The notes under the pieces are model-generated. The model saw only the letters and a list, made by a program, of their open reading frames with translations. It was not told where the DNA came from and did no database searches. A stretch of DNA of 64,000 bases from Inquilinus limosus DSM 16000 (GTDB lineage: Bacteria; Pseudomonadota; Alphaproteobacteria; DSM-16000; Inquilinaceae): assembly GCF_000423185.1 (NCBI RefSeq), contig NZ_AUHM01000006.1, positions 186,001 through 250,000 of the forward strand, given 5' to 3'. Both the position numbers and the translations under genes were made by a program. How positions within the stretch are numbered: the stretch's first letter is position 1; each line of letters opens with the position of its first letter. This document shows, in pieces, positions 48,614 to 57,160 of this stretch.

Positions 48614-50227
48614 TCAGCTGTCCAGCCAGACATACTCGCCGAAGCCGTAGCCCATCAGGGCGCCCGTGGGCATCGGCTTCAGCCCCTTCAGGCTGCTGGT
48701 GTAGGCGTCGATGTTGCTGATGAAGGTGGGGATCGCCACGCCGGACCCGTCGCGCACCATCACCTGCAGGTCGTGATACATCTGCCGGCGCTTGTCCTCG
48801 TCGGTCTCGGCCCGGGCGGCGACCAGCAGCTGGTCGAACTTGCCGTCCTTCCAGCCGGATTCGTTCCAGGCGGCGTCGGATTTGTAGAACAGCGTCAGCA
48901 GCAGGTCGGCCGTCGGCCGCGGGTTGATGTTGCCGAAGCCGACCGGCGACTTCATCCAGTAGTTCGACCAGTAACCGTCCGACGGCACGCGCTGGATGTC
49001 GAGCGTCAGCCCGATCTTCTGCGCCTCCTGCTGCAGCAGCACCGCCATCTCCACCGAATTGTCGGCGGCGGGGGAGGCGACGACGGGAATGGTCGAGCCC
49101 AGCACCCCGGCCTTCTGGAAGTGGAACTTCGCTTGGTCAGGGTCGAAGGCGCGCTGCGGGATGTCCTTGGCGTAGAAGCGGTTCGAGGACGGGATCGGGT
49201 GGTCGTTGGCGATCTCGGCATAGCCGCGATAGATCGCGGAGCGGATCTGCTCGCGGTTGATCAGGCCCTTCATGCCCAGGACGAAATCCGGGCTGCTGCC
49301 CGGCGCCTGGTCCAGCCGCATGATCAGGTTGGTGTAGTTGCCGGCGCGTGTGTCCAGGATGCCGAAGGCGCCGGTGTCCTGCAGCTGCTTGACCGAGCGC
49401 GGGTTGATGGTCGAGGCCAGCTGCACGTCGCCGGAGAGCAGCGCGTTGACCCGGGCGCTTTCATCGGCCAGGCCGAAGAACTCGATCTGGTCGAGCCAGG
49501 GCCCCTCGCGCCAATAGCCGTCGTTGCGCGCGGCGACCGAGCGGACGCCGGGCGAGAACTCCTGGCACTTGAACGGGCCGGTGCCGACCGCGGTCGTGAA
49601 GTCCTTGGTGCCGTCCTTGACGATGTGGAAATGGGCGGTGCCCAGGATGACCGGGAAGTCGGCGTTCGGGCCCGACAGCCTGATGCGGATCTCGTCCGGG
49701 CCGGTGGCCGCGATCTCCTCCATCGCCGAGGCCAGGGCCTTGGCCTTGCTGCCGACCTCCGGGTCGAGATGGCGCTTCAGGGAATAGACGACGTCGTCGG
49801 CGGTCAGGGTCTTGCCGTCGTGGAAGGTCACGCCCTTCCGCAGCTTGATGGTCCAGACCGTCGCCTTGTCGCTGTCGATCGCTTCGGCCAGCTCCATCTG
49901 CGGCTCGCCGGCTTCGTCGATCCGGGTCAGCTTGTTGTAGAACAGGTTGCAGCGGACATAGTCGGTCGACGCCGTCTGCTTGGCCGGGTCCAGGGTGTCG
50001 GCGGTCGAGCTGGTGTAGCCGGCGACGCGGATGCTGCCGCCGCGCTTCGGCGTGTCCGCCAGCGCCTGGCCGGCCTGGGCGAACACCGCCCCGCCGGCGG
50101 CGAGGCTCATCCCGGCCATGCCGAGCATGCCCAGCACCTCGCGCCGCGTGGCGCCGCCGCGCAGCGCCTCGAGAATCCGCCGGCGCTCGGCGGGGCGCAT
50201 CGTTTCGAAATCGTGGATTGTCGTCAT
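48614..50227 (-). CDS. Peptide-type ABC transporter binding protein (SBP family 5), Tat-type signal
   Basis: Periplasmic receptor of about 537 aa. The chosen ATG at 50227 has AGAGGG 9 bases upstream. The N-terminus has a twin-arginine motif (ATRREVLGMLG) followed by a hydrophobic stretch, so Tat export is likely. Family features are TVWTIKLRKGVTFHDGKTL, TAVGTGPFKCQEF and IRSAIYRGYAEI. The frame extends to 50389, but that lies upstream of the operator and reads as leader. Ligand unknown; the divergent-side enzymes suggest an N-acylated or amine-containing compound. Confidence 0.9.
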   Translation of the reverse strand: MTTIHDFETMRPAERRRILEALRGGATRREVLGMLGMAGMSLAAGGAVFAQAGQALADTPKRGGSIRVAGYTSSTADTLDPAKQTASTDYVRCNLFYNKLTRIDEAGEPQMELAEAIDSDKATVWTIKLRKGVTFHDGKTLTADDVVYSLKRHLDPEVGSKAKALASAMEEIAATGPDEIRIRLSGPNADFPVILGTAHFHIVKDGTKDFTTAVGTGPFKCQEFSPGVRSVAARNDGYWREGPWLDQIEFFGLADESARVNALLSGDVQLASTINPRSVKQLQDTGAFGILDTRAGNYTNLIMRLDQAPGSSPDFVLGMKGLINREQIRSAIYRGYAEIANDHPIPSSNRFYAKDIPQRAFDPDQAKFHFQKAGVLGSTIPVVASPAADNSVEMAVLLQQEAQKIGLTLDIQRVPSDGYWSNYWMKSPVGFGNINPRPTADLLLTLFYKSDAAWNESGWKDGKFDQLLVAARAETDEDKRRQMYHDLQVMVRDGSGVAIPTFISNIDAYTSSLKGLKPMPTGALMGYGFGEYVWLDS

Positions 50228-50377
50228 GCCGCCGTCCCTCTGTTGTGCGGGATCAGAGATCCCGAGCCCCCTGGTTTGATGGCCGACCGTCTCGGCGCGC
50301 GGTGTTCCGCGTCGCCCGGCGGCCGGTTGGGCCGCCGGGCCTTGTCGCTGTTCGGAACATGATGGCGGCAGTCGTAT

Positions 50378-50391
50378 GATTGTCAACAATC
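50378..50391. promoter_or_regulatory. 14-bp palindromic operator upstream of the importer
   Basis: GATTGTCAACAATC has 6-bp perfect arms around a CA centre. It lies about 150 bp before the binding-protein start. The same site, in reverse complement, occurs at 52443-52456 in front of the FAD oxidoreductase. It probably binds the GntR regulator at 53839. Confidence 0.65.
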
Positions 50392-50422
50392 TTAATGAAG
50401 ACGATGCCGCCGACGGCGTCGG

Positions 50423-51088
50423 CTACAGCCCGAGCAGGCCGGGCAGGCCGCGGATGTCCTTGATCTCGTGACAGCCGTAATAGGGGGTCGGCGGCTCGTG
50501 CCCGCGGTTCACGAAGGCCTTGTGGGTGATCCGCAGGTCATGCGCGGTCATCAGGTCGTAGCGGAAGCTGGAGGAGCAGTGCAGCACGTCCTCCGGCCCG
50601 CAGCCGAGCTGGTCGAACATGTATTCGAAGGCCCGCATGCGCGGCTTGTAGGCCTGCGCCTCCTGCGCCGTGAAAACGGCGTGGAACGGCGCGTCCAGCT
50701 TCGCCACGCTGTGCGGGATCAGGTCGGTCATCGAATTGGACAGAATGACCAGCGGAACATGGGCCGCGACCTTGGCCAGCGCTTCCGGCACGTCGGGGTG
50801 CGGGCCCCAGCTTGGGATCGCAGCGTAGATCGCCTCCGCATCCGTCTCCCGGAACTCCACCCGCCACAGCTTGCAGCAGCGTTCGAGGGCGTTGCGCACC
50901 ACCTCGACATAGGGCTTCCAGGCGCCCAGCACCTCGTCCAACCGATAGGAAGAGAAGTCGGCGCAGAAGGCGTCCATCTGCGACGCATCGACCCGGTCGG
51001 CGTAGATCCGGCGGGCGGCGGGCGCCATCTCGAAGTAGATCAGGGTGCCGTAGCAGTCGAAGGTGACGTATTTCGGTCTCAGGGCCAT
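50423..51088 (-). CDS. Haloacid dehalogenase-like hydrolase (type II)
   Basis: HAD-superfamily hydrolase of 221 aa. Motif I is FDCYGTLI with nucleophile D11, motif II is LSNSM and motif III is the lysine in AYKPRMRAFEY. A later SSSFRYDLMTAHDL segment holds motif IV. The ATG at 51088 has GAGG upstream. It is related to 2-haloacid dehalogenases, but many relatives are phosphatases, so the reaction is uncertain. It lies in a minus-strand row with the importer. Confidence 0.85.
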   Translation of the reverse strand: MALRPKYVTFDCYGTLIYFEMAPAARRIYADRVDASQMDAFCADFSSYRLDEVLGAWKPYVEVVRNALERCCKLWRVEFRETDAEAIYAAIPSWGPHPDVPEALAKVAAHVPLVILSNSMTDLIPHSVAKLDAPFHAVFTAQEAQAYKPRMRAFEYMFDQLGCGPEDVLHCSSSFRYDLMTAHDLRITHKAFVNRGHEPPTPYYGCHEIKDIRGLPGLLGL

Positions 51089-51295
51089 GCCGTGCCTCGG
51101 TCGTTCCCAGGTCTGCGATCGGACCATCCTAGAAGGGGCGGGCCGCACGGCCAGCCGTCTGTGCGCCGCAAGGCAGGGCGATCATGCCGTTTGCGGCGGC
51201 TTCGATGGCACGGCATGCCGATCCGCCGCCGACCTTCGGCGCGACCGCCGGGCCGCGGCGGGGCAGGATGGCAGGGCCATGACAGGAGGAGCGGG
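51089..51295. other. Divergent intergenic region, HAD gene and M20 peptidase gene
   Basis: The region of 207 bp holds promoters for both genes. A 7-bp inverted repeat, atgccgt (51184-51190) and acggcat (51210-51216), is the only structure I see. No copy of the GATTGTTGACAATC site was found here. Confidence 0.4.
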
Positions 51296-52444
51296 ATGAA
51301 GTCTGTCGAGGAGATTCTGGCGGATCTGGTGGCGATTCCCTCCGTCTGCCGCACCCCGAACGGCGCGATCGTCGACTATGTCCGCGCGCATCTCGCCGAA
51401 CATGGGGTGGCGGTCACGGTGCTGCCGGGGCCGGAGGGCGACCGGGCCAACCTGTTCGCCACCATCGGGCCGGCGGAGGTGCCGGGCATGGTCCTGTCGG
51501 CGCATCTCGACGTGGTGCCGGCGGCGCCGGAGGGCTGGACCGGCCATCCCTTCGCCCTGCGCCGCGACGGCGACCGGCTGTTCGGCCGCGGGGCGGTGGA
51601 CATGAAGGGCTTCGTCGCCTGCGTCCTGGCCGCCGTGCCGGCGATCATCGCCGCCCGGCTGCCGCGGCCGGTGCACATTGCCCTGTCCTATGACGAGGAG
51701 GTCGGCTGCGTCGGGGTGCGGCACATGATCGGCCGGCTGCCGCAGCTCTGCGCTCCGCCGCTCGGCTGCATCGTCGGCGAGCCGACCGGGCTGAGTCCGG
51801 TGCTGCGGCACAAGGGCAAGATCGCCCGGCGGGTGCGCGTCCGCGGCCGCGCCGGCCATTCCTCGCGCCCTGACCTGGCCGACAACGCCATCCATCTGGC
51901 GGCGGAGCTGATGCTGAAGGTGCGGGACGAAGCCCGGCGGATCGAAGCCGAAGGCCCGTTCGACGACCGCTTCGCGCCCCCGGTCTCGACCCTGCAGGTG
52001 GGCGTCGTGAACGGCGGCACCGGCGTCAACATCGTCCCGGCCGAATGCGTCTTCGACCTGGAAGCCCGCGCCATCCCGGGGACCGACCCGGCCGATCTCT
52101 GGCGGCCGATTGCGGAGTGCGCCGAGTCCCGGATCGCAGCGCTGCAGGCGGAAGGGCGGCCGGTCGCGGTGGAGAGCGAGACTCTCAGCCTCTATCCGGC
52201 GCTCGACCTGGCCGACGATCATCCGCTCGCGGCTCTGGCGGAGGCGGTGTCGGGCAAGAAGCGGCAGGCCGCGGTCAGCTTCGGCACCGAAGCCGGCCTG
52301 TACCAGCAAGCGGGCGTGCCGGCCGTGGTCTGCGGGCCGGGCGACATCGACCGCGCGCACAAGCCGGATGAGTTCATCACCCGGGCCGAGCTGGCCTCGG
52401 GCGTCGCCATGGTCGAGCGGCTGGTCGTTCGTCTGTCGTTATGA
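51296..52444 (+). CDS. M20 family peptidase, ArgE/acetylornithine deacetylase type
   Basis: Zinc-dependent amidohydrolase of 382 aa. Metal ligands are in SAHLDVVP (H70), RGAVDMKG (D102) and SYDEEVG (E134/E135 with the base), and the C-terminal FITRAELASG is near the last histidine HKPDEF. The ATG at 51296 follows AGGAGG by 6 bases. The protein would deacylate an N-acyl amino acid or a similar amide. It is one of several N-compound enzymes in this region; housekeeping arginine synthesis is less likely here. Confidence 0.87.
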   Translation: MKSVEEILADLVAIPSVCRTPNGAIVDYVRAHLAEHGVAVTVLPGPEGDRANLFATIGPAEVPGMVLSAHLDVVPAAPEGWTGHPFALRRDGDRLFGRGAVDMKGFVACVLAAVPAIIAARLPRPVHIALSYDEEVGCVGVRHMIGRLPQLCAPPLGCIVGEPTGLSPVLRHKGKIARRVRVRGRAGHSSRPDLADNAIHLAAELMLKVRDEARRIEAEGPFDDRFAPPVSTLQVGVVNGGTGVNIVPAECVFDLEARAIPGTDPADLWRPIAECAESRIAALQAEGRPVAVESETLSLYPALDLADDHPLAALAEAVSGKKRQAAVSFGTEAGLYQQAGVPAVVCGPGDIDRAHKPDEFITRAELASGVAMVERLVVRLSL

Positions 52445-52456
52445 TTGTTGACAATC
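52443..52456. promoter_or_regulatory. 14-bp palindromic operator before the FAD oxidoreductase
   Basis: GATTGTTGACAATC is the exact reverse complement of the site at 50378-50391. It overlaps the last bases of the M20 peptidase stop and lies about 76 bp before the FAD oxidoreductase start. Confidence 0.65.
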
Positions 52457-52531
52457 CTACGACGAACATGATCAAGCTAGAGGGTCGCCGCCGCGACAGG
52501 CGCTGACCCGAGCGCGCGATCAGGATCGATC

Positions 52532-53809
52532 ATGAAGCTGGCTTCCTACTGGATGGATTCCGTCACGCCCTTCCAGGGCGCGGCCGCCGGGCCGGTCGAA
52601 GGCAAGGTGGACGTGGCCGTGATCGGCGCCGGCTTCACCGGGCTCTCGGCGGCGCTGGCGCTGGCCCGGCGCGGCGCCCGCGTGGCGGTGCTGGAGGCCG
52701 GCAAGGTCGGCGCCGGCGCCTCCGGCCGCAACGGCGGCCAGTGCAACAACGGCCTCGCGGTCGATTTCCAGGGTGTGGCGGCCCGCCACGGGCTCGATCG
52801 GGCCCGGCTGCTGTACCGGGCTTATGACGCCGCGGTGGACACGGTCGAGCGCCTGGTGCGGGAGGAGGGGATCGACTGCGACTTCCGCCGCACCGGCAAG
52901 ATCAAGCTCGCCGCCAAACCGGAGCATTTCGACAAGCTGAAGCGGGCGCAGGAGGTGCTGGCGCGCGAGGTCGACGCCGACACCGCCCTGGTCACGGCCG
53001 GCGATCTGCGGGCCGAGATCGGCTCGGACCGCTTCCACGGCGGGCTCGTCTACAGGAAGAGCGCCGGCATGCATATGGGCCGGTTCTCCAAGGGCCTGGC
53101 CGAGGCGGCGGTGGCGCGGGGGGCCGTGATCTTCGAGGACGCGCCGGTCTCGGCGCTGAAGCGCCTCAATGGCCACGCCCATGAGGTGGCGACGGCGCGC
53201 GGCCGCCTCACCGCGTCCCAGGTGCTGCTGGCGACCGGCCCGTCGCGCGCCGGCCCTTTCGCCTGGTTCCGGCGCCGCATCGTCCCGATCGGCAGCTTCG
53301 TGATCGTCACCGAGACGCTGCCGCAGGCGGTGGTGGACGAGCTGATGCCGACGCGCCGGATGGCGACGGATTCGAAGAATGTCGGCACCTATTTCCGCAT
53401 CCTCGGCGACAACCGCCTGCTGTTCGGCGGCCGGGCTCGCTTCGCCGTGTCCAGCCCGCTGTCCGACGCCAAGAGCGGCAAGATCCTGCGGCGGACTCTG
53501 CACCGGGTTTTCCCGCAGCTGGGCGACGTGCGGATCGACTATTGCTGGGGCGGCATCGTCGACATGACCGCCGACCGGCTGCCCCGCGCCGGTGTCCATG
53601 ACGGGCTCTACTACTCGATGGGCTACAGCGGCCACGGCACCCAGATGGCGACCCATATGGGGGCGGTGATGGCGGAGGTGATGGGCGGCCGGCCGGAGAC
53701 GAACGTCTTCCGGGATCTCGACTGGCCGGCGGTCCCCGGCCATTTCGGCCCCCCCTGGTTCCTGCCCCTGGTCGGCGCCTACTATCGGCTGCAGGACGTC
53801 CTGCATTGA
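52532..53809 (+). CDS. FAD-dependent oxidoreductase (DAO family, PuuB-like)
   Basis: Flavoprotein of 425 aa. The dinucleotide motif GAGFTG is at 32-37, then VLEAGKVGAGASGRNGGQCNNG, which is characteristic of the gamma-glutamylputrescine oxidase branch, and a C-terminal YYSMGYSGHGTQMATHMG. It should oxidise a secondary or primary amine with O2 or a quinone. It is probably controlled by the operator at 52443-52456 and is followed by its likely regulator. Confidence 0.88.
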   Translation: MKLASYWMDSVTPFQGAAAGPVEGKVDVAVIGAGFTGLSAALALARRGARVAVLEAGKVGAGASGRNGGQCNNGLAVDFQGVAARHGLDRARLLYRAYDAAVDTVERLVREEGIDCDFRRTGKIKLAAKPEHFDKLKRAQEVLAREVDADTALVTAGDLRAEIGSDRFHGGLVYRKSAGMHMGRFSKGLAEAAVARGAVIFEDAPVSALKRLNGHAHEVATARGRLTASQVLLATGPSRAGPFAWFRRRIVPIGSFVIVTETLPQAVVDELMPTRRMATDSKNVGTYFRILGDNRLLFGGRARFAVSSPLSDAKSGKILRRTLHRVFPQLGDVRIDYCWGGIVDMTADRLPRAGVHDGLYYSMGYSGHGTQMATHMGAVMAEVMGGRPETNVFRDLDWPAVPGHFGPPWFLPLVGAYYRLQDVLH

Positions 53810-53838
53810 GCGGGGTGTCACGGAGGGTGGGGCAGCGC

Positions 53839-54543
53839 ATGGCACAGGCGAACGGTGGGAAGGTGAAGCGGCTGGCGCGGACGACCTTGTCCGGCCAGAT
53901 CAGTGAGCAGATCCGCGCCTCGATCCTCGACGGCACCTTCCCGTTGGGCTCCCAGCTCAACGAGATGGAGCTCGCGGCCAGCTTCGACGTCAGCCGCGGG
54001 CCGGTGCGCGAGGCGCTGCAGCGGCTGATTCAGGAGGGGCTGCTGCGCAGCGAGCCGCATCGCGGCGTCTTCGTGCCGGAGCTGAGCGAGGAAGACCTGC
54101 AGGACATCTATTTCGTCCGCCGGTCGCTGGAGCTCGCCGCGCTCCGGCGGGTGATGGGCCTGCCCGGCCGGGCCGCCCTGGCGAAGAGGCTGAAGGCCAT
54201 CGCCCGGCAGATGGAGGCCGCCGTGCGGCGCGGGGACTGGCCGCGCACGGCCGAGCTGGACCTGGAGTTCCACCGCGAGATGGTCGATGCCGCCGGCAGC
54301 CACCGCCTGTCCCGCGGCTACGCCACGCTGCAGGCCGAGACCAAGCTGTGCCTGCACAAGCTGATGGGCGGCTATCGCGGCAACAAGGCGCTGATCGAGG
54401 AGCATCAGCTGCTGGCCGACCTCGTCGGCGGCGAGGATGCCGAGGCGGCGCTGAAGGAGCTGGACCGCCATTTCGGCGACCCGGTCAGGACGCTGCACAA
54501 GGCCAACGCGGTGCGGCAAGGCAAGACCGACGCGGCCGCCTAG
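53839..54543 (+). CDS. GntR-family transcriptional regulator (FCD subfamily)
   Basis: Regulator of 234 aa. The winged helix-turn-helix (about 10-70) contains QISEQIRASILDGTF, LNEMELAASFDVSRGPVREAL and LRSEPHRGVFV, followed by an FCD helical domain with histidines (DLEFHREMVDAAG, LIEEHQLL). The ATG at 53839 is preferred over a TTG at 53806 because of GGGG-type pairing 6 bases upstream. It is the probable ligand of the GATTGTTGACAATC sites. The remaining DNA between the two regulators shows no other feature. Confidence 0.9.
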   Translation: MAQANGGKVKRLARTTLSGQISEQIRASILDGTFPLGSQLNEMELAASFDVSRGPVREALQRLIQEGLLRSEPHRGVFVPELSEEDLQDIYFVRRSLELAALRRVMGLPGRAALAKRLKAIARQMEAAVRRGDWPRTAELDLEFHREMVDAAGSHRLSRGYATLQAETKLCLHKLMGGYRGNKALIEEHQLLADLVGGEDAEAALKELDRHFGDPVRTLHKANAVRQGKTDAAA

Positions 54544-54560
54544 GAGTCGAGGAGCAGGGC

Positions 54561-55049
54561 GTGCATCCATCAGGCAACAGGCTCGATCAGATCGACATGA
54601 AGATCCTGGTGCAGCTGCAGCGCCAGGGGCGGATGACCAACGTCAACCTGGCGGATGCGGTCGGGCTGTCCACCAGCCCGTGCCTCCTGCGGGTCAAGCG
54701 GCTGGAGCAGGCGGGCTACATCACCGGCTACGGCGCCCATCTCAACCTCGCCAAGCTGGGCGAGACCGTCACCGTCTTCACCGAGATCACGCTCGCCGAC
54801 CAGACGCTGCCCTATTTCACCCGCTTCGAAGCGGCGATGCGCGGCCTGGACGAGGTGATGGAATGCCACCTCGTCAGCGGCGGCTACGATTATCTGGTCA
54901 AGTTCGTCACCCGCAGCCTGTCGCATTACCAGGAGGTGATGGAGGGGCTGTTGGAGCGCCCGGTCGGGATCTCGAAATACTTCAGCTACATCGTGATCAA
55001 GACGCCGATCCGGAAGACGGAACAGCCGCTGATGAGCCTGTTCGGGTGA
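54561..55049 (+). CDS. Lrp/AsnC-family transcriptional regulator
   Basis: Regulator of 162 aa. The N-terminal helix-turn-helix (LDQIDMKILVQLQRQGRMTN, LADAVGLSTSPCLLRVKRLE) precedes the RAM domain (VMECHLVSGGYDYLVKFV). The GTG start follows GAGGAG by 6 bases. It lies 17 bases after the GntR gene and probably forms one transcript with it. The family answers to amino acids, which fits an N-compound locus. Confidence 0.9.
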   Translation: MHPSGNRLDQIDMKILVQLQRQGRMTNVNLADAVGLSTSPCLLRVKRLEQAGYITGYGAHLNLAKLGETVTVFTEITLADQTLPYFTRFEAAMRGLDEVMECHLVSGGYDYLVKFVTRSLSHYQEVMEGLLERPVGISKYFSYIVIKTPIRKTEQPLMSLFG

Positions 55050-55073
55050 AGAGCCGGCAAGTCAGAAAAAGAA

Positions 55074-55159
55074 CGTCATTGCGAGCGCAGCGAAGCAATC
55101 CAGGGCGGCTCGCACGGGCCCCTGGATTGCTTCGTCGGCTTCGCCTCCTCGCAATGACG
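55074..55159. repeat. 86-bp palindromic repeat, copy 4 (variant)
   Basis: Bounded by cgtcattgcgag and ctcgcaatgacg with inner gaagcaatccag/ctggattgcttc arms. It is 2 bp longer and more AT-rich than the other three copies, so it is a sister subfamily. It lies between the convergent Lrp and GhrA-like genes. Confidence 0.88.
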
Positions 55160-55169
55160 GTTTGGGAGT

Positions 55170-56117
55170 TCAATACGCCTGCCGGCGGTCGACGACGTTC
55201 TCCAGCGGCAGACCGTCCCGGTGCCGGCGGATCGCGCGGATCACCTGGCGGGCGGCGGATTCCGGATGGGTGGCGCTTGCCACGTGCGGCGTCAGCATCA
55301 CCTTCGGGTGGCACAGCAGCGGATGGTCGGGGGCGGGCGGCTCGGTCGCCAGCACGTCGAGCATCGCGGCCGAGACCTGCCCGCTCTCCAGCGCGGCCAG
55401 CAGGTCGGCTTCGACCACATGCCCGCCGCGGCCGACATTGACCAGCCCGGCCCCGGCCGGCAGGGCCGAGAAGGCCGCCGCGTTCAGGATGCCGCGGGTC
55501 GCGTCGGTCAGCGGCAGCAGACAGACCAGGACCTCGCAACTCCTCAGGAAGTCCTGCAGCGCCGCCGGCCCGGCAAAGCAAGCGACGCCCGGGATCTCCT
55601 TCTCCGACGCGCTCCAGCCGCGCACAGCGAAGCCGAGGTCGCGCAGCGCCTCCGCCGCAGCCCGGCCGAGCACGCCCAGCCCCATCACCCCGACGGTGCG
55701 GTCGGCGGCGCGCCGCACCGGGCGCGGGGACCAGCGGCCCTCGCGCTGGTCGGCGAAATAGGCCGGAATGTCCCGGTGCAGCGCCAGAACGGCGTAGAGC
55801 ACGTATTCGATCATGGAGCGGGTGAGGTCGGGATCGACCATGCGGACCAGCTGGACCCGCGGCGGCAGGCGGTCAAGGTCCAGATGGTCCACTCCGGCGC
55901 CCAAGCCGAACAGCACCTCCAGCCTCGGCACCGACCGCTCCAGATCCTCGGGCGGGATCCAGGCCACCAGATAGGCGGCGTCCGAGGGCGGCGCGTCGGG
56001 CGACCAGACCTGGAGCGCGATGTCCGGCGCCTCCTCCCGGAACACCCGGTTCCAGACCGCGCCGCGGATCGGGTCGGATTTGTACAGCAGCGTCGGCCGC
56101 GCAGTCCCGTCACCCAT
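55170..56117 (-). CDS. ghrA: Glyoxylate/hydroxypyruvate reductase A-like dehydrogenase
   Basis: D-2-hydroxyacid dehydrogenase of 315 aa in the GhrA branch. The Rossmann motif GLGVLG is at 146-151 and the catalytic residues are R230 (VGRGG), E259 (ATEPP) and H278 (TPHVAS). The N-terminal domain contains the substrate loop FGLGAGVDH. It is the second gene of a two-gene operon after the acetyltransferase, 2 bases apart. It probably reduces glyoxylate or hydroxypyruvate. Confidence 0.85.
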   Translation of the reverse strand: MGDGTARPTLLYKSDPIRGAVWNRVFREEAPDIALQVWSPDAPPSDAAYLVAWIPPEDLERSVPRLEVLFGLGAGVDHLDLDRLPPRVQLVRMVDPDLTRSMIEYVLYAVLALHRDIPAYFADQREGRWSPRPVRRAADRTVGVMGLGVLGRAAAEALRDLGFAVRGWSASEKEIPGVACFAGPAALQDFLRSCEVLVCLLPLTDATRGILNAAAFSALPAGAGLVNVGRGGHVVEADLLAALESGQVSAAMLDVLATEPPAPDHPLLCHPKVMLTPHVASATHPESAARQVIRAIRRHRDGLPLENVVDRRQAY

Positions 56118-56119
56118 GG

Positions 56120-56971
56120 TCAGCCCAGGGCCTGGTTGATCAGCCCGAAGGTTCGGACCGCGGGCTGCCGCGCCGGCCGGTCGCCGCGCCGCATGGTCGC
56201 GACCGTGTCGACCCGGGCCAGGCCGGCGGCCGCGAGGCGGTCGGCGAAGGCGCCGTCATCCGGCGTGTCCACCCGCAGGAACCGGCCGGCATGCTCCTCC
56301 AGATGCGGTTGCAGCAGGGCGATGGCGGCCGCCTCGTCCGGCGCGACGATCGGGCCGACGACATGGCCGCGGCCGAAGGGACGGCACAGGCTGAAGCCGA
56401 CCAGCTCACCATCCGCCTCGTAGGCGGTGCCGACCGACCGGGCGGCGAGCGCGTCCAGCGTGGCCGACCGGTCGGCGCCGAAGGCCTCGCGGTCGAGCAT
56501 CCGGACCCGCGGCCAGTCCTCGGCCGCGAGCGGCCGGACCAGTCCGGCGACAGAGGCGGCCGGCACCGGTTGCACCGTGCCCTGGTGCTGGTGGATCCGG
56601 CCGGTCTCCCGGAAGCCTTCGGAACGATAGAGCCGCAGCCCCGCCGGCGTGGCGTTGAGCTGCAGCGCGCGGTCGCCGGCCCGGTCGAACAGCCAGCGCA
56701 TCATCCGCCGCCCGGTGCCTTTCGCCTGCAGCCGCGGCGAGACGATGATCATGCCGACCGTGCCGAAATCCGTCCCGAATGGCCACCACATGGCCGAGCC
56801 AATCACCCGGCCGGCGCCGTCGCAGGCCACGACGCCCTCGCCGACCTCGGTGACGAAGCGCCAATCCTCCGGCCGGTGCGCCCAGCCGACCTCCACGGTC
56901 AAAGCGTGCAGCGCCGGCAGGTCGTGCTCCGTCATCGGGCGCAGGGTCGGGGGAGGGGTGTCGTGGATCAT
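56120..56971 (-). CDS. GNAT-family acetyltransferase
   Basis: Acyltransferase of 283 aa. An N-terminal GNAT domain (about 10-135) has the acetyl-CoA loop SPRLQAKGTGRRMM, then a C-terminal domain with VRPLAAEDWPRVRMLDREAFGADR. Two-domain members of this type acetylate small amines. The ATG at 56971 is assigned from the domain start; the ribosome site is weak (GAGAG, 8 bases away). It is first in the operon with the GhrA-like gene and divergent from the FAD oxidoreductase gene at 57161. Confidence 0.82.
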   Translation of the reverse strand: MIHDTPPPTLRPMTEHDLPALHALTVEVGWAHRPEDWRFVTEVGEGVVACDGAGRVIGSAMWWPFGTDFGTVGMIIVSPRLQAKGTGRRMMRWLFDRAGDRALQLNATPAGLRLYRSEGFRETGRIHQHQGTVQPVPAASVAGLVRPLAAEDWPRVRMLDREAFGADRSATLDALAARSVGTAYEADGELVGFSLCRPFGRGHVVGPIVAPDEAAAIALLQPHLEEHAGRFLRVDTPDDGAFADRLAAAGLARVDTVATMRRGDRPARQPAVRTFGLINQALG

Positions 56972-57160
56972 GCCGGAATCTCTCGTCGGAACGGCCGGGC
57001 CGCTTGCCGGCAGCTTGCCCCGCCCGGCCCGGCACGATCGCCCGAAAAGCCGGCGGCGGACCATGCGGATGCGCCAAAGCGGACCGCATCCATGGCAGCA
57101 TCTGCCACCACGGCCGGTCTAGCCTCGGTCGCAGTCTCAGCGGAAACAGGGCGCATCCCC

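Noticed and set aside
50228-50389. N-terminal extension of the second family 5 binding protein
   Set aside because: The frame is open to 50389, but this would place over 50 non-signal residues before the Tat motif and overlap the operator. The ATG at 50227 has a good ribosome site.
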